Shown: positions 44,343 through 53,825, numbered from the stretch's first letter. The stretch is DNA of 64,000 nucleotides from an uncultured Paracoccaceae bacterium (GCA_951812615.1 CATOSU010000002.1:496001-560000); one strand, 5' to 3'. Numbers and translations: made by a program. The notes: a model not told the origin generated them from the letters alone.

Positions 44343-45598
44343 GAGAAAAACCCCCGCCCCGGCGATTCATGGCGCAACCGCTACAAATCGCTCTGCCTGC
44401 ATGATCCGGTCTGGTACGACCACATGCCCTATCTCCCGTTTCCCGAGGACTGGCCGGTCTTCACGCCCAAGGACAAGATGGGCGACTGGCTGGAAGCCTA
44501 CGCTTCGATCATGGAGCTGAACTTCTGGGGCGCGACCGAGGCCACCTCGGCCGCCTTTGACCCTGACAGCAAGACCTGGACCGTGCATGTCACCCGCGAT
44601 GGTAAGGAAACCGTCCTGCACCCCAGGGCGCTGGTCTTTGCTACCGGCGCCTATGGCTTTGCCCGCTGGGTCGAGTTTCCCGGCGCCGACACGTTCAAGG
44701 GCGAGATGTTCCACACCTCGGCCTATCAGAGCGGCGATCAGTATCGCGGCAAGCGCTGCGCGGTGATCGGATCCGGCAGCTCGGCGCATGATATCTGCGT
44801 CGATCTGTGGGAATCCGGCGCCGAGGTCACGATGATCCAGCGCGGCTCGTCGATCGTGGTTCGCTCGGATACGCTGATGGAGCTGGGCTTTGGTGACCTC
44901 TATTCCGAAGCGGCCGTCGCGCGCGGCGTCACCACCGACAAGGCCGACCTGATCGCGGCCTCGGTGCCCTTCCGCCTGATCCCCGACGTGCAACGGCCGA
45001 TCTATGACCAGATCGCCGATGTCGACGCGGATTTCTATCGCCGGCTGACCGACGCTGGGTTCCAGTGGGATTTCGGACCGGACGGCTCCGGTTTGATGAG
45101 CAAGGCGATGCGTACGGCGTCAGGCTACTACATCGACGTGGGTGCCAGCGACCTGATTGCCAACGGCGAAATTCGGGTCGCCAGCGGCGCGGGTATCGAT
45201 CGCATCGAACCCGACGGCCTGATACTGGAAGACGGGCGCAGGATCGGGGCGGATGTGATTGTACAAGCGACCGGATATGGCTTCATGGACGAAATGGTCG
45301 CTCACTTGATATCGCCGGACGTGGCCGAAAAAATCGGCCGTTTCTGGGGTTATGGCTCCGGCGTGCCCGGCGATCCCGGGCCGTGGGAGGGCGAGCTTCG
45401 CAATATGTGGAAACCAGTCGCGCAGGAGGCGCTGTGGTTCCACGGCGGGAACCTTGCGCTGTCGCGGTTTCACTCCGCCCACGTCGCATTGCAGATCAAG
45501 GCGCGGATGGAAGGGATCGCAACCCCGGTCTATTGTGCGCCATAGGGTGCTGCCAGACGAATTCGAACCGGCTTCAGTTGGGACAGTCGCACAGCCGT

Positions 45599-45850
45599 TT
45601 ATGCCGCGCAGAGACCGCGCCACCTGGCAAGGGCGGCAGTGCGTTTGGCCTCGAAGTGAGGTCGGCTGGAGAGGCTGCGTTCCTGGTTGAAATTGTTTGA
45701 GACGGAGGCGCGGACAGCGGTAAACTTCTGAACTCTTCGCATACGTCGGAAGCGGAGCATCGCCCTTTCTCGGCGTCGGAATGTCAGGTGTGAATTCTCG
45801 GCTCGATTGTTAGGCCAGCGACCGGATTTCATACCTTGGGCATGGCGGTT
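45599..45850 (-). pseudogene. IS6-family transposase, C-terminal fragment
   Basis: About 83 codons match the end of IS6-type transposases: GRWPNNRAENSHLTFRRRER, then AMLRFRRMRRVQKFTAV, NHFN-like NNFNQERSLSSR, and the tail AALARWRGLCAA with its stop. The catalytic core is missing. A possible terminal repeat GGGTGCTGCCA begins at 45545, directly at the monooxygenase stop codon. The other end of the element is not found before the aldo/keto reductase gene, so most of it has been deleted. Between 45851 and 45984 nothing else is recognised. Confidence 0.75.
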
Positions 45851-45984
45851 TCGGGTTCCCGAAGCGACAGCGGGAAACGGAGGTGCATCATCACAGCCAC
45901 GAAGGATCCCGGGGCTGGTCGTGAAGGACTTGAAGGGGTTGCTACTGCTCATGCGCAGGCACCACCCAGCGCTCGGTCCCAACT

Positions 45985-46983
45985 CTAGAGGCGTTCCTCT
46001 GACGGTACTGGCGCCATCTCGTCTATCAACCCTTTCGCCTTCAATGTTGTCCAGAATTCCTCCGGAATGGGCGTCACGAACCACTTAAGGATCTGTTCCA
46101 ATTCGCCTCTGTCGCGCGGGCCCGGGATCACCGAACTCACAATGTCGTTGCCAAGCGGGAATTGAAGAGCAGCCGCTGGCAGGGGAATTGCGTATTCATC
46201 CGCGACTTCGCCCAACGCTCGTGCCTTGTCGACGATTGCCGCAGGCGCCTCGGCATAGTTCCACATCTCACGTCCGACCAGGATGCCCGAGTTGAAAGGT
46301 CCTCCGCAGATTATGGATGTGCCCGCTGCGCGGCAGGCCGAAAACAGCTTTTCGAGAGGTGTCTGCTCCAGAAGCGTGTACCGACCTGCCAGCAGAAACA
46401 CGTCCCAATCCCCAATTCCCAAAGCATCCATGCAGACTTCATTTTCGTTGACGCCCAGCCCGATCGCTCTGACCTGCCCCGCGCTGCGCAGCTCATCCAT
46501 CGCGCGGTAACCGCTGTCGGCCAAATCCCGGAAATGGCGCGCATTGTCATCCCCGTGCTGAAACACACCGATGTCATGCGCCAGCAGGATATCTATCCGG
46601 TCGAGACCAAGCCGCTGGAGGTTGTCTTCATAGGCGCGCATGATCCCGTCGTAGCCATAGTCATAGACAACATGGAATGGCAAAGGATCGATCATCCCAA
46701 AATCCATCGGGTTTGCGACGGCCCCCGGCCTGAGTAGCCGGCCAACCTTGTCCGAAAGGACGTAGCCTGTGCCGCGAAGCATATCCCCCATGACACGCTC
46801 AGACCGTCCGAACCCATACCAGGGTGCTGTATCGAAATAGCCAATGCCGGATTTCCTGGCGGTCTGGATCAAATCTGCGGCCCGGTGGTAATCGACGTCA
46901 GTGAAGTTTCCGCCAAGCGGGGCTCCACCGAGCCCAAGCGTGTCGATTTCAAGCCCGGTTCGACCAACCTGTCGTTTTTCCAT
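45985..46983 (-). CDS. Aldo/keto reductase (D-threo-aldose dehydrogenase-like)
   Basis: A 332-aa NAD(P)-dependent TIM-barrel reductase. The start MEKRQVGRTGLEIDTLGLGG is typical. The catalytic tetrad is visible: Asp and Tyr in GYFDTAPWYGFGRSE, Lys in LSDKVGR and His in LLAHDIG. The subgroup resembles L-fucose / D-threo-aldose 1-dehydrogenase and pyridoxal-type dehydrogenases. It starts 4 bp after the stop of the regulator-hydrolase gene on the same strand, so both form an operon. It probably oxidises an aldose- or lactol-like compound. Confidence 0.9.
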   Translation of the reverse strand: MEKRQVGRTGLEIDTLGLGGAPLGGNFTDVDYHRAADLIQTARKSGIGYFDTAPWYGFGRSERVMGDMLRGTGYVLSDKVGRLLRPGAVANPMDFGMIDPLPFHVVYDYGYDGIMRAYEDNLQRLGLDRIDILLAHDIGVFQHGDDNARHFRDLADSGYRAMDELRSAGQVRAIGLGVNENEVCMDALGIGDWDVFLLAGRYTLLEQTPLEKLFSACRAAGTSIICGGPFNSGILVGREMWNYAEAPAAIVDKARALGEVADEYAIPLPAAALQFPLGNDIVSSVIPGPRDRGELEQILKWFVTPIPEEFWTTLKAKGLIDEMAPVPSEERL

Positions 46984-46987
46984 CCGA

Positions 46988-48166
46988 TCATTCTCCACAA
47001 AGAAATTCGAGGCATGCTGACATTGTTTCGCGGTGTGCCGCAGTTGACGGAAGAAACAAGTGGTTGTTGCTTTCAATCATTTTGAATTCGGCGCCGGGAA
47101 TGCCTGAGGCAAGTATGCGTCCCTGCGAGATCGGATGGGCTGCATCGCCGCTGGACTGGAGAACCAACGTTGGCGCTTTTATGCGGGCCAGGTCACCTGT
47201 CACATCGAAATGATCGAATGCAGCTCTGATGTGTGCGGCCATTTCGGCGGTGGCGGAGGAGAGTTGGAGATCTGCGAGACTTGCGCGTTCAGCATGGGAT
47301 GAATTCGGACAGAACATCGAGATGTAGGCGGAGAAGTAGGCGCTGTTCGGCTGGCCCCATCCTTTGCGCATCAGGGTGACCATCGCTTCTGCTTCTTCCT
47401 GCGACAGCGCCTCCGCACGGATCATGCGACCCTGCGCATAGCCGCCGTAGAGCACCAGTCGACTGACCCGATCCGGATACCGCGCGGCAAACCGCAGAGT
47501 CACGGGAACGCCCTGAGACACGCCGAACACCGGAAACCGATCAAGCCCTGCGGCGTCAGCCACGGCCAGCATGTCTTCGACAAACCGGTCAAGCGACAGG
47601 TCCTCCACCTCGGCTTGCGACAGACCGGTGCCGCGCTGGTCGAACCGGATGAGCCTGTGGCGAGCGCCCAGTTCTTCCAGCCACGACGCCATGACGGGGC
47701 TTTTTAAGTCATGTTCCAGATGCGCCAGAAAGTGAATCGACCGCATCAGCGGCGGTCCTGCTCCCATCTCTGCCCAGGCTATCTGAGTGCCATCCGCCGA
47801 TGCGGCATAGCGGACCCTCGCGCACGACGGCGAACCGAGCTGCTTGGCCCTAGGCGCATCAGCCAAGACCCGGGCCACAAGCGCATAGCCCCGCCGCGGT
47901 ATGGTGCGGATCGCGGTCTGGTCCCTGCCCGTATCCCCAACCGCAGTCCGCGCCGCATTGATCCGCGTGCTGATCGTGACATCCGAGACGATGCGCCCCT
48001 TCCAAACGGTCTCGATCAGCTGATCCCTGGTCACCATGGTTCCGGCATTCTCGGCCAGAACGCACAGAAGATCGAAGACCTGCGGTTCTAGCTTCACGAC
48101 GGCGCCGCCACGGGACAAGCAGTGGCTAGCCATGTCAAGTTCGCAATCAGCAAATTGGAAGCGCAT
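46988..48166 (-). CDS. Winged-helix regulator fused to an alpha/beta hydrolase
   Basis: A 392-aa fusion. Residues about 5-95 form an OmpR/CadC-type winged helix (GGAVVKLEPQVFDLLCVLAE, then TRDQLIETVWKGR and RTIPRRGYALVA). From about residue 125 an alpha/beta hydrolase follows, with the nucleophile in GVSQGVP, an Asp in LQSSGDAAHP and the His in ESNNHLFLP. There is no membrane helix or receiver domain. The hydrolase-like part may sense or modify the inducer. It is divergent from the methyltransferase gene (138 bp between starts) and coupled to the aldo/keto reductase, its likely target. The ATG at 48166 is preferred over 48226. Confidence 0.88.
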   Translation of the reverse strand: MRFQFADCELDMASHCLSRGGAVVKLEPQVFDLLCVLAENAGTMVTRDQLIETVWKGRIVSDVTISTRINAARTAVGDTGRDQTAIRTIPRRGYALVARVLADAPRAKQLGSPSCARVRYAASADGTQIAWAEMGAGPPLMRSIHFLAHLEHDLKSPVMASWLEELGARHRLIRFDQRGTGLSQAEVEDLSLDRFVEDMLAVADAAGLDRFPVFGVSQGVPVTLRFAARYPDRVSRLVLYGGYAQGRMIRAEALSQEEAEAMVTLMRKGWGQPNSAYFSAYISMFCPNSSHAERASLADLQLSSATAEMAAHIRAAFDHFDVTGDLARIKAPTLVLQSSGDAAHPISQGRILASGIPGAEFKMIESNNHLFLPSTAAHRETMSACLEFLCGE

Positions 48167-48975
48167 GGACCGACTTAACCTTCCCACCAGAGGCGCCAGC
48201 TTAAGTAGAAAACATGGATTTCTCAATGGTTTCTCATTGAGCTCTCAAAGCGGACTTGGTCCAAGCAGGATACGATCGGTCATCGCCATGTGAGAGGACA
48301 CCAAATGACCGTTCAACCCGAAAACCTGAGCCCGGCACAGGACGGCAACGTCCCCGACCCTGGTTCCATCATGCAGACGGCGACAGCGTTCTGGGCGTCA
48401 AAGGCGCTACTGACCGCCGTCGAATTCGATCTGTTCACGCGTCTTGGCACCCGGTCGATGACCGCAGAGGAGCTTGGTTGCGATCTTGGCATTCATCCAC
48501 GCGGCCGGTACGACTTCTTTGACACGCTCGTAGCTCTTGGATTTCTACAGCGCGCGGGCGACGGACCGGCAGGTCAGTACCAGAACACGCCCGCAACCGC
48601 GGTCTTCCTCGACAAGACGAGCCCGCACTACATCGGCGGCCTCCCCAAGATGTTGAATTCGCGCTTGTTCGGGTTCTGGAGCCACCTCGGTGACGCGCTG
48701 CGCACCGGTCAGCCTCAAAACGAGATGCGGCTGAACGGCAAGCCGATGTTCGAAGAACTCTATGCCGACGAAGCCAGACTGGGCGAGTTTCTGTCGGCAA
48801 TGACAGGCCTTCAGGCCGGGAATTTCGCTGCTCTCGCCGAGCGGTTCGACTTTTCGGGCTACGGCAGTGTCACCGATGCCGATGGTGCATTGGCGCTTCT
48901 GTCCCGCATCATCGGCACACGACATCCGCACCTGTCTTTCACGACCTTCGACCACCCGCCGGTGGCACCCCTCGC

Positions 48976-50357
48976 GAGTTATGCCCAAAAGTTGGTGACG
49001 GCGTGATCAGGCGGCGTTTTGACGTTGCCTGATCACGTCCTTGAAGGCAATCCCCTGGATCACTTCGGGCAGACGGTTTGGCCCTGAGATCTTCCTCCAC
49101 TTCTTCTTGGCCGACATCATCAACCTGAAGACCATGGCGAGGGCGGTCTTGCGGTTCAGGCATCCTTTGGTTTTGCGCGTTCGGTTGCGGACCGTGGCAA
49201 AGACGCTTTCGATCGGGTTCGTGGTCCGGATGTGTTTCCAGTGTTCGGCCGGGAAGTCATAGAAGGTCAGCAACACGTCGCGGTCCTTGACCAGCCTGGC
49301 CACGGCCCGCTCGTATTTCAGGCCGTAGGTTTCCACGAAGAGATCGAAGGCCGCATTGGCTTCCTTCTTCGTCTCGGCCATCCAAATATCCTGCAGATCG
49401 GCCTTGGCTTTTTCCCGCAGCGACTTGGGCATCGCGCCCGTTACATTGGCCGTCTTGTGGACCCAGCACCGCTGCTCACGGGTGGTCGGATAGACATCCC
49501 GCAGCGCCGTCCAGAACCCAAGCGCGCCATCACCGACAGCAAGCTCGGGCGGCACCGTCAGGCCGCGTTTCCTCAGACCGCGTAACAGGTCCCGCCAGCT
49601 GTCCGCGTTCTCCCGGAATCCGTCCATGATGCTCAAAACGTCCTTTTCTCCGTACTCGTCAGCGCCGATAATCACCAACATACATTGACGATCCCCGTCC
49701 AAACGGGGCGTGAAGCAGACCCCGTCCGCCCAGATGTAGACATAGCGCTTGCCCGACAGGTCACGCTTGCGCCAGGCTTCATACTCGTCCCACCAGGTCG
49801 CCGTCAGTCGCGTGATCGTGGCGGCTGACAGCCCCTCTGCATCCGGCCCCAAAGGGCGGCCAGCGCCGCGCTGAAGTCCCCCGTTGAAATGCCCTTCAGG
49901 TAAAGCCAGGGCAGCAGCGCCTCGACGGACTTCGCTTTGCGGAGATCCGGCGGCCCCAAGGATGAACGGAACCTGATCTTGCTGCCATTAATGTTCGCGC
50001 CCCGGTCGCGGACCCGGGGCGCCTGAACGGGCACCGTGCCGATCCCGGTCATCACCTCGCGCTCCGGCAGGAACCCGTGGCGCACCAGACGCTGGCGACC
50101 TTCCTCGTCCAGAAGCTGCGCATGAACCGCCATGAAACCGGCAACCTCAGCCTGCACAGCCGTTCGCAACAGCTCGCGTGCCCCGAACTGAATGACCTCA
50201 GTCAGCGGATCAGGTGAAAATTCCGATGATAGCTCGAATGGAACAACGGTAGATTTCGACATGTGGCATATCCCTTTCTCTTGAGAATTGACGGCGCTTC
50301 AGCACCGCCTTGATATGCCGCCCCTCAGGGGCCATCACCAACTTTCAACCATATCTC
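48976..50357 (-). mobile_element. IS256-family insertion sequence, copy 2
   Basis: A 1382-bp element with the same terminal repeats as copy 1 and an 8-bp target duplication CCCCTCGC at 48968-48975 and 50358-50365. It interrupts the O-methyltransferase gene. It is two bases shorter than copy 1: one base less in a run around 49850, and without the extra base near the transposase start. An undamaged element would be 1383 bp. Confidence 0.95.
49007..50262 (-). pseudogene. IS256-family transposase, frameshifted in the middle
   Basis: The N-terminal 140 residues (MSKSTVVPFELSSEFSPDPL onward) are intact here, including the part broken in copy 1. The frame is then lost near 49850, where a run CCCCAAAAGGG of copy 1 is one A shorter (CCCCAAAGGG). 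The C-terminal 270 residues with the DDE residues follow in the other frame. The product would lack the catalytic domain. An intact transposase is encoded by neither copy. Confidence 0.87.
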
Positions 50358-50759
50358 CCCCTCGCCCGAACTCATGTGGAAGCCGCCGGGATGTCTGGGC
50401 GCATTCGCGTCGCCAGTGGTGACTTCTTCGCCGACGATTTGCCCAAGGCCGATGTGGTGACGATGGGCAACATACTACACGACTGGGATCTGGAGCAGAG
50501 AAACACCCTGATATCGAAAGCCTATGACGCCTTGCCGGAGGGTGGCGCCCTCATCGCAATCGAAAACGTGATCGACGTCGCGCGCCGCGAGAATGCTTTT
50601 GGGCTTTTGATGTCCCTGAACATGCTGATCGAATTCGGCGAGGGCGGGTTTGACTATACAGGCACCGATTGCCGTGAATGGTGCCGGAGCGCTGGCTTCA
50701 GTCGCTTCGATCTGATCCCGCCGACCGGCCCAACAAGCGCCGCGATCGCATACAAGTAG

Positions 50760-50953
50760 GAAACAGCTGACCAAGCACAGCGCAACAGGACCGGCCAGAG
50801 ATTTGCAGATCCGACGAGGTTCAAATCAACCAAATGCTCAGGGTCAGAAATGGCCGTCCGAGACTTCTGATATTACTCGTCGGGGATCACGCGGCTGAAC
50901 AGCGGTTCTTTTCAAACCAGCCGTTGGTGCCTTGTACAGCAGATGCACCCGAA
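50760..50953. other. Non-coding spacer before the tandem IS91-type elements
   Basis: This 194-bp stretch between the methyltransferase remnant and the IS91-type array shows no gene, hairpin or recognisable repeat. It may be the left part of a locus split by the elements. Confidence 0.4.
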
Positions 50954-51290
50954 GATGAAGGTTTTTCGACGCGGGCCATTGCGCGGGATATCGGCCGGGC
51001 GTGAGCGTGGCCCGCGTTGACAAACCTCTCAGGGAGGAAGCCGCGGGGACTGGGCGGTGTCTATGGGGAAAGAGCGTTGTCGGCTGGGTCTGTGACCGCG
51101 ACGGATACGTTGGTGTGGGGCGCGATGTCGACCGCTTCCATGTTTCGCGAGAGGGTTTGGCCTGGATTTAGCCCGGGTAGTAGCCGTGTTGTGCCTTTTG
51201 TGTGGCTTTCCAACTCACTTTGGACAAGGGGGCTCGACCGGTGTGGCTGAGTCACCCGGTTGGTAGCGGTTGGGATGAGCGCGCGCCCGG

Positions 51291-52484
51291 TCATGCGGCC
51301 TGTCTCCTCGGTGGGGCGCGGGATTGCGGAACCTCGCCGCGCCGGAACGTCTCGGTGATACGCATGGGTCCGCCGCAGTCGGGGCATGGCTCGCGCAAGA
51401 TTAGAGGGATGATCTCGGCAGAGGGTGCGTCTTCCTGCCTGGTCGGTTCCGCACCGAGCAATGTGCGGATCTTCGCGATGTTGGCCTTGCGGGCGGCGCT
51501 TGCCAGCAGGCCGTAGTGGCGGATGCGATGGAATCCATCGGGCAGGACATGCATGAGGAACCGGCGGATGAACTCGCCCGTGTCGAGCCGCATGACCTTC
51601 ATCCGGTCGCCGCGCTTGATGCGGTAATCCTTCCAGCGGAAGGAAACGGTGTCGGCATCTGCGCTGACGAGGCGATGGTTGGAGATCGCGACCCGGTGGG
51701 TGTAGCGGCTGAGATAGGCCAGAACCTGCTCGGGTCCGCCAAAGGGCGGTTTGGCATAGACCACCCATTCGGTTTTGCGCAGCGGTGCGAGGTAAGCAGT
51801 GAAGGCATCTGCATCGGCCAGCCCGGCAAGATCACTGAAGAAGGTGAGCTGCCCGGCGCGGTGCAAGTTGACCAGGCCCTCAAGGAACAGGCGTCTGAAC
51901 AGCCGAGACAGCACCCGGACCGGCAGAAAGAACCCGGGCTTGCAGCCGATCCATCGGATGCCATCAAGCGACAACCCGCCGCCGGGCACGATCATGTGGA
52001 TGTGGGGATGATGCGTCATCGCCGATCCCCAGGTGTGGAGAACGCAGGTCATGCCGACGCGGGCACCAAGGTGCCTGGGGTCAGCGACGATGGTCATCAC
52101 CGTCTCGGCTGATGCCTTGAACAAGAGGCCGTACATTGCCCGCTTGTTCCAGTAGGCGATGCGGGCGATCTCGGCCGGCAATGTGAAGACGACGTGGAAA
52201 TATTCCACGGGCAACAAGTCGTCTGCCCGCGCCGCCATCCAATCGCGCGCCGCCGGTCCCTGGCACTTCGGGCAGTGCCGGTTCTTGCAACTGTTGTAGG
52301 CGATATGCTGGTGATCACATTTGGTGCAAGCTGCCACATGCCCACCGAGTGCTTCGGTCCGGCAGGCTTCAATGGCGGACATCACTTTGAGTTGCCCAAG
52401 GCTCAGACGCCCTGCATTGGCCCGCCGATAGGCAGGCCCATGATCACGGAAGATGTCGGCAACCTCCAGCGCGTGCCGCGGCAC
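51291..52484 (-). CDS. IS91-family HUH transposase (copy A)
   Basis: A 397-aa single-tyrosine HUH transposase. The N-terminal zinc finger is seen as ACTKCDHQHIAYNSCKNRHC followed by PKCQGPAARDW. The HUH motif lies in HPHIHMIVPGGGL, and the catalytic Tyr is in LAYLSRYTHRVAISN. It nicks the element and drives rolling-circle transposition. It lies 13 bp after the recombinase gene on the same strand, so both are co-expressed. The C-terminus has a second Cys cluster (EPCPDCGGPM). The copy B protein is identical. Confidence 0.92.
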   Translation of the reverse strand: MPRHALEVADIFRDHGPAYRRANAGRLSLGQLKVMSAIEACRTEALGGHVAACTKCDHQHIAYNSCKNRHCPKCQGPAARDWMAARADDLLPVEYFHVVFTLPAEIARIAYWNKRAMYGLLFKASAETVMTIVADPRHLGARVGMTCVLHTWGSAMTHHPHIHMIVPGGGLSLDGIRWIGCKPGFFLPVRVLSRLFRRLFLEGLVNLHRAGQLTFFSDLAGLADADAFTAYLAPLRKTEWVVYAKPPFGGPEQVLAYLSRYTHRVAISNHRLVSADADTVSFRWKDYRIKRGDRMKVMRLDTGEFIRRFLMHVLPDGFHRIRHYGLLASAARKANIAKIRTLLGAEPTRQEDAPSAEIIPLILREPCPDCGGPMRITETFRRGEVPQSRAPPRRQAA

Positions 52485-52497
52485 GCTGCAGCCCCCG

Positions 52498-53358
52498 TCA
52501 GGTCACATCCTGGATGTGCTCGAACGGGCTGGACACATTGCGCAACGTCTTGGTCGCCACATGTGTATATCGTGCCGTCGTGGTCAACTTGGCGTGGCCG
52601 AGGAGAACCTGGATCACCCGCACATCCGTATCGGCCTCCAACAAATGCGTAGCAAAGCTGTGCCGGAGCGAGTGCAATGTTGCAGGCTTCTTGATGCCGG
52701 CCATCGCCTTTGCCGAGTTGAAGGCACGATTCAAGGACCGTGGAGACAGGGGTTCAACCCGGCTCTGCCCAGGAAACAGCCAGCCCTGCGGGCGAGCCTC
52801 ACGCCAATAGTCGCGAAGGAGTTCCAGCAAGGACGGCGAAAGCATCACATCGCGATCCTTGCCGCCCTTACCGCGCTCGACATGGATCAGCATGCGGTCA
52901 CTGTCGATGTCCCGAACCTTGAGATTGGTGACCTCGGAGGCACGCAGCCCTGCGCCATACCCGATGCCGAGTGCCGCCCGATACTTGAGACCGGGCCCAG
53001 GGGCCGCGGACAAAACCGCCGAGACCTCCTCGAAGCTCAGCACAATCGGCAGCTTCCGCGGCTCGGTGCGGAACTGCATGTACTTCTTCATATCCTCCCG
53101 ATTGCATGTCATGCCGAAGAAGAACCGCAGTGCCGTGATCCGCGAATTGTAGACCGACGGCGTCACCTCAGTGTCGGTCATATGAAGCTGATAGGCGCGC
53201 AGCTCATCTGGCGTCGCCGTATCCGGCGCACGCCCCAGAAACGCTGTGAAATCCTTCAGCGCCCGGATATGCGCTTTCTGCGATGTCTCAGCCAACCCGC
53301 GAATGCGCATGTCCTCGATCATCCGCGCACGCAGCGGGCTCATCTTCTCCTGTGTCAT
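52498..53358 (-). CDS. Tyrosine recombinase/integrase of the IS91-type element (copy A)
   Basis: A 286-aa XerC-like recombinase. A SAM-like N-terminal domain (MIEDMRIRGLAETSQKAHIR) precedes the catalytic domain with Arg in GAGLRASEVTNLKV, the box HSLRHSFATHLLE and the nucleophile Tyr in TTARYTHVATKT. It resembles the integrases that accompany many alphaproteobacterial IS91 elements. It may resolve tandem or circular forms, yet the present tandem array was not resolved. The promoter should lie in the 130 bp before it, which contain a TTGAG-CTCAA palindrome near 53375. Confidence 0.92.
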   Translation of the reverse strand: MTQEKMSPLRARMIEDMRIRGLAETSQKAHIRALKDFTAFLGRAPDTATPDELRAYQLHMTDTEVTPSVYNSRITALRFFFGMTCNREDMKKYMQFRTEPRKLPIVLSFEEVSAVLSAAPGPGLKYRAALGIGYGAGLRASEVTNLKVRDIDSDRMLIHVERGKGGKDRDVMLSPSLLELLRDYWREARPQGWLFPGQSRVEPLSPRSLNRAFNSAKAMAGIKKPATLHSLRHSFATHLLEADTDVRVIQVLLGHAKLTTTARYTHVATKTLRNVSSPFEHIQDVT

Positions 53359-53825
53359 GGGAACCTCCTGTCCAATTGAGAAACCTCAATCGTCAGGCAG
53401 GTCCGTCACATCGCAAAATGCGCCTACATATTGTTCCGCTCGCTACCTCAGCAACAAGCGCCGTTGCCGCGAGAGCGGCTTAGTCCTCGATGAAGGTTTT
53501 TCGACGCGGGCCATTGCGCGGGATATCGGCCGGGCGTGAGCGTGGCCCGCGTTGACAAACCTCTCAGGGAGGAAGCCGCGGGGACTGGGCGGTGTCTATG
53601 GGGAAAGAGCGTTGTCGGCTGGGTCTGTGACCGCGACGGATACGTTGGTGTGGGGCGCGATGTCGACCGCTTCCATGTTTCGCGAGAGGGTTTGGCCTGG
53701 ATTTAGCCCGGGTAGTAGCCGTGTTGTGCCTTTTGTGTGGCTTTCCAACTCACTTTGGACAAGGGGGCTCGACCGGTGTGGCTGAGTCACCCGGTTGGTA
53801 GCGGTTGGGATGAGCGCGCGCCCGG

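Larger units (their letters stand above)
42374..45545 (+). pseudogene. Flavin-containing monooxygenase with N-terminal NTF2-like domain, disrupted by IS256-type element
   Basis: The reading frame starts MDNTMATRDAARWL. The first 140 codons resemble an NTF2/SnoaL-like domain, followed by the FAD loop LIIGGGQGGIALGARL at about residue 167. At 42958 the frame is cut by the insertion. It resumes at 44352 with RPGDSWRNRYKSLCLHDPVW, and further on shows the NADPH loop VIGSGSSAHDI and the late ATGYG motif. Removing the element and one 9-bp target copy restores LIVEKNPRPGDSW in frame, giving a parent of 592 aa. The last few residues may also be lost, because an IS6-type relic starts at the stop codon. 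It was probably the oxygenase of the locus. Confidence 0.88.
48305..50759 (+). pseudogene. SAM-dependent O-methyltransferase, disrupted by IS256-type element
   Basis: The frame starts MTVQPENLSPAQDGNV and has the dimerisation domain of plant-type/CrtF-like O-methyltransferases (ASKALLTAVEFDLFTRLGTR). It is cut at 48975 and resumes at 50366 with RTHVEAAGMSGRIRVASGDF. The catalytic part NILHDWDLEQRN and the end IENVIDVARRENAFGLLMSL are well kept. Restoration across the 8-bp target duplication gives PPVAPLARTHVEAAG and a parent of 354 aa. SAM motif I reads FSGYGSVTDADGALALLSRI and lacks the expected VGG, so the enzyme may have been damaged before the insertion. Confidence 0.87.
50954..53488 (-). 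mobile_element. IS91-type element with tyrosine recombinase, copy A of a tandem pair
   Basis: A 2535-bp unit from GATGAAGGTTTTTCGACG to GCTTAGTCCTC, joined head-to-tail and without spacer to copy B. No target duplication is seen, as expected for rolling-circle (HUH) elements. The left end carries the inverted repeat ACGCGGGCCA (50969-50978) / TGGCCCGCGT (51008-51017), and the right end a small hairpin GCCGC-GAGA-GCGGC (53466-53479). The 337 bp left of the transposase gene hold no gene and probably contain the replication origin of the element. Confidence 0.85.

Noticed and set aside
51061-51768. A 235-codon frame overlapping the end of the IS91 transposase gene
   Set aside because: It is in another frame of the transposase gene, repeats identically in copy B only because the DNA is duplicated, and contains no recognisable domain.
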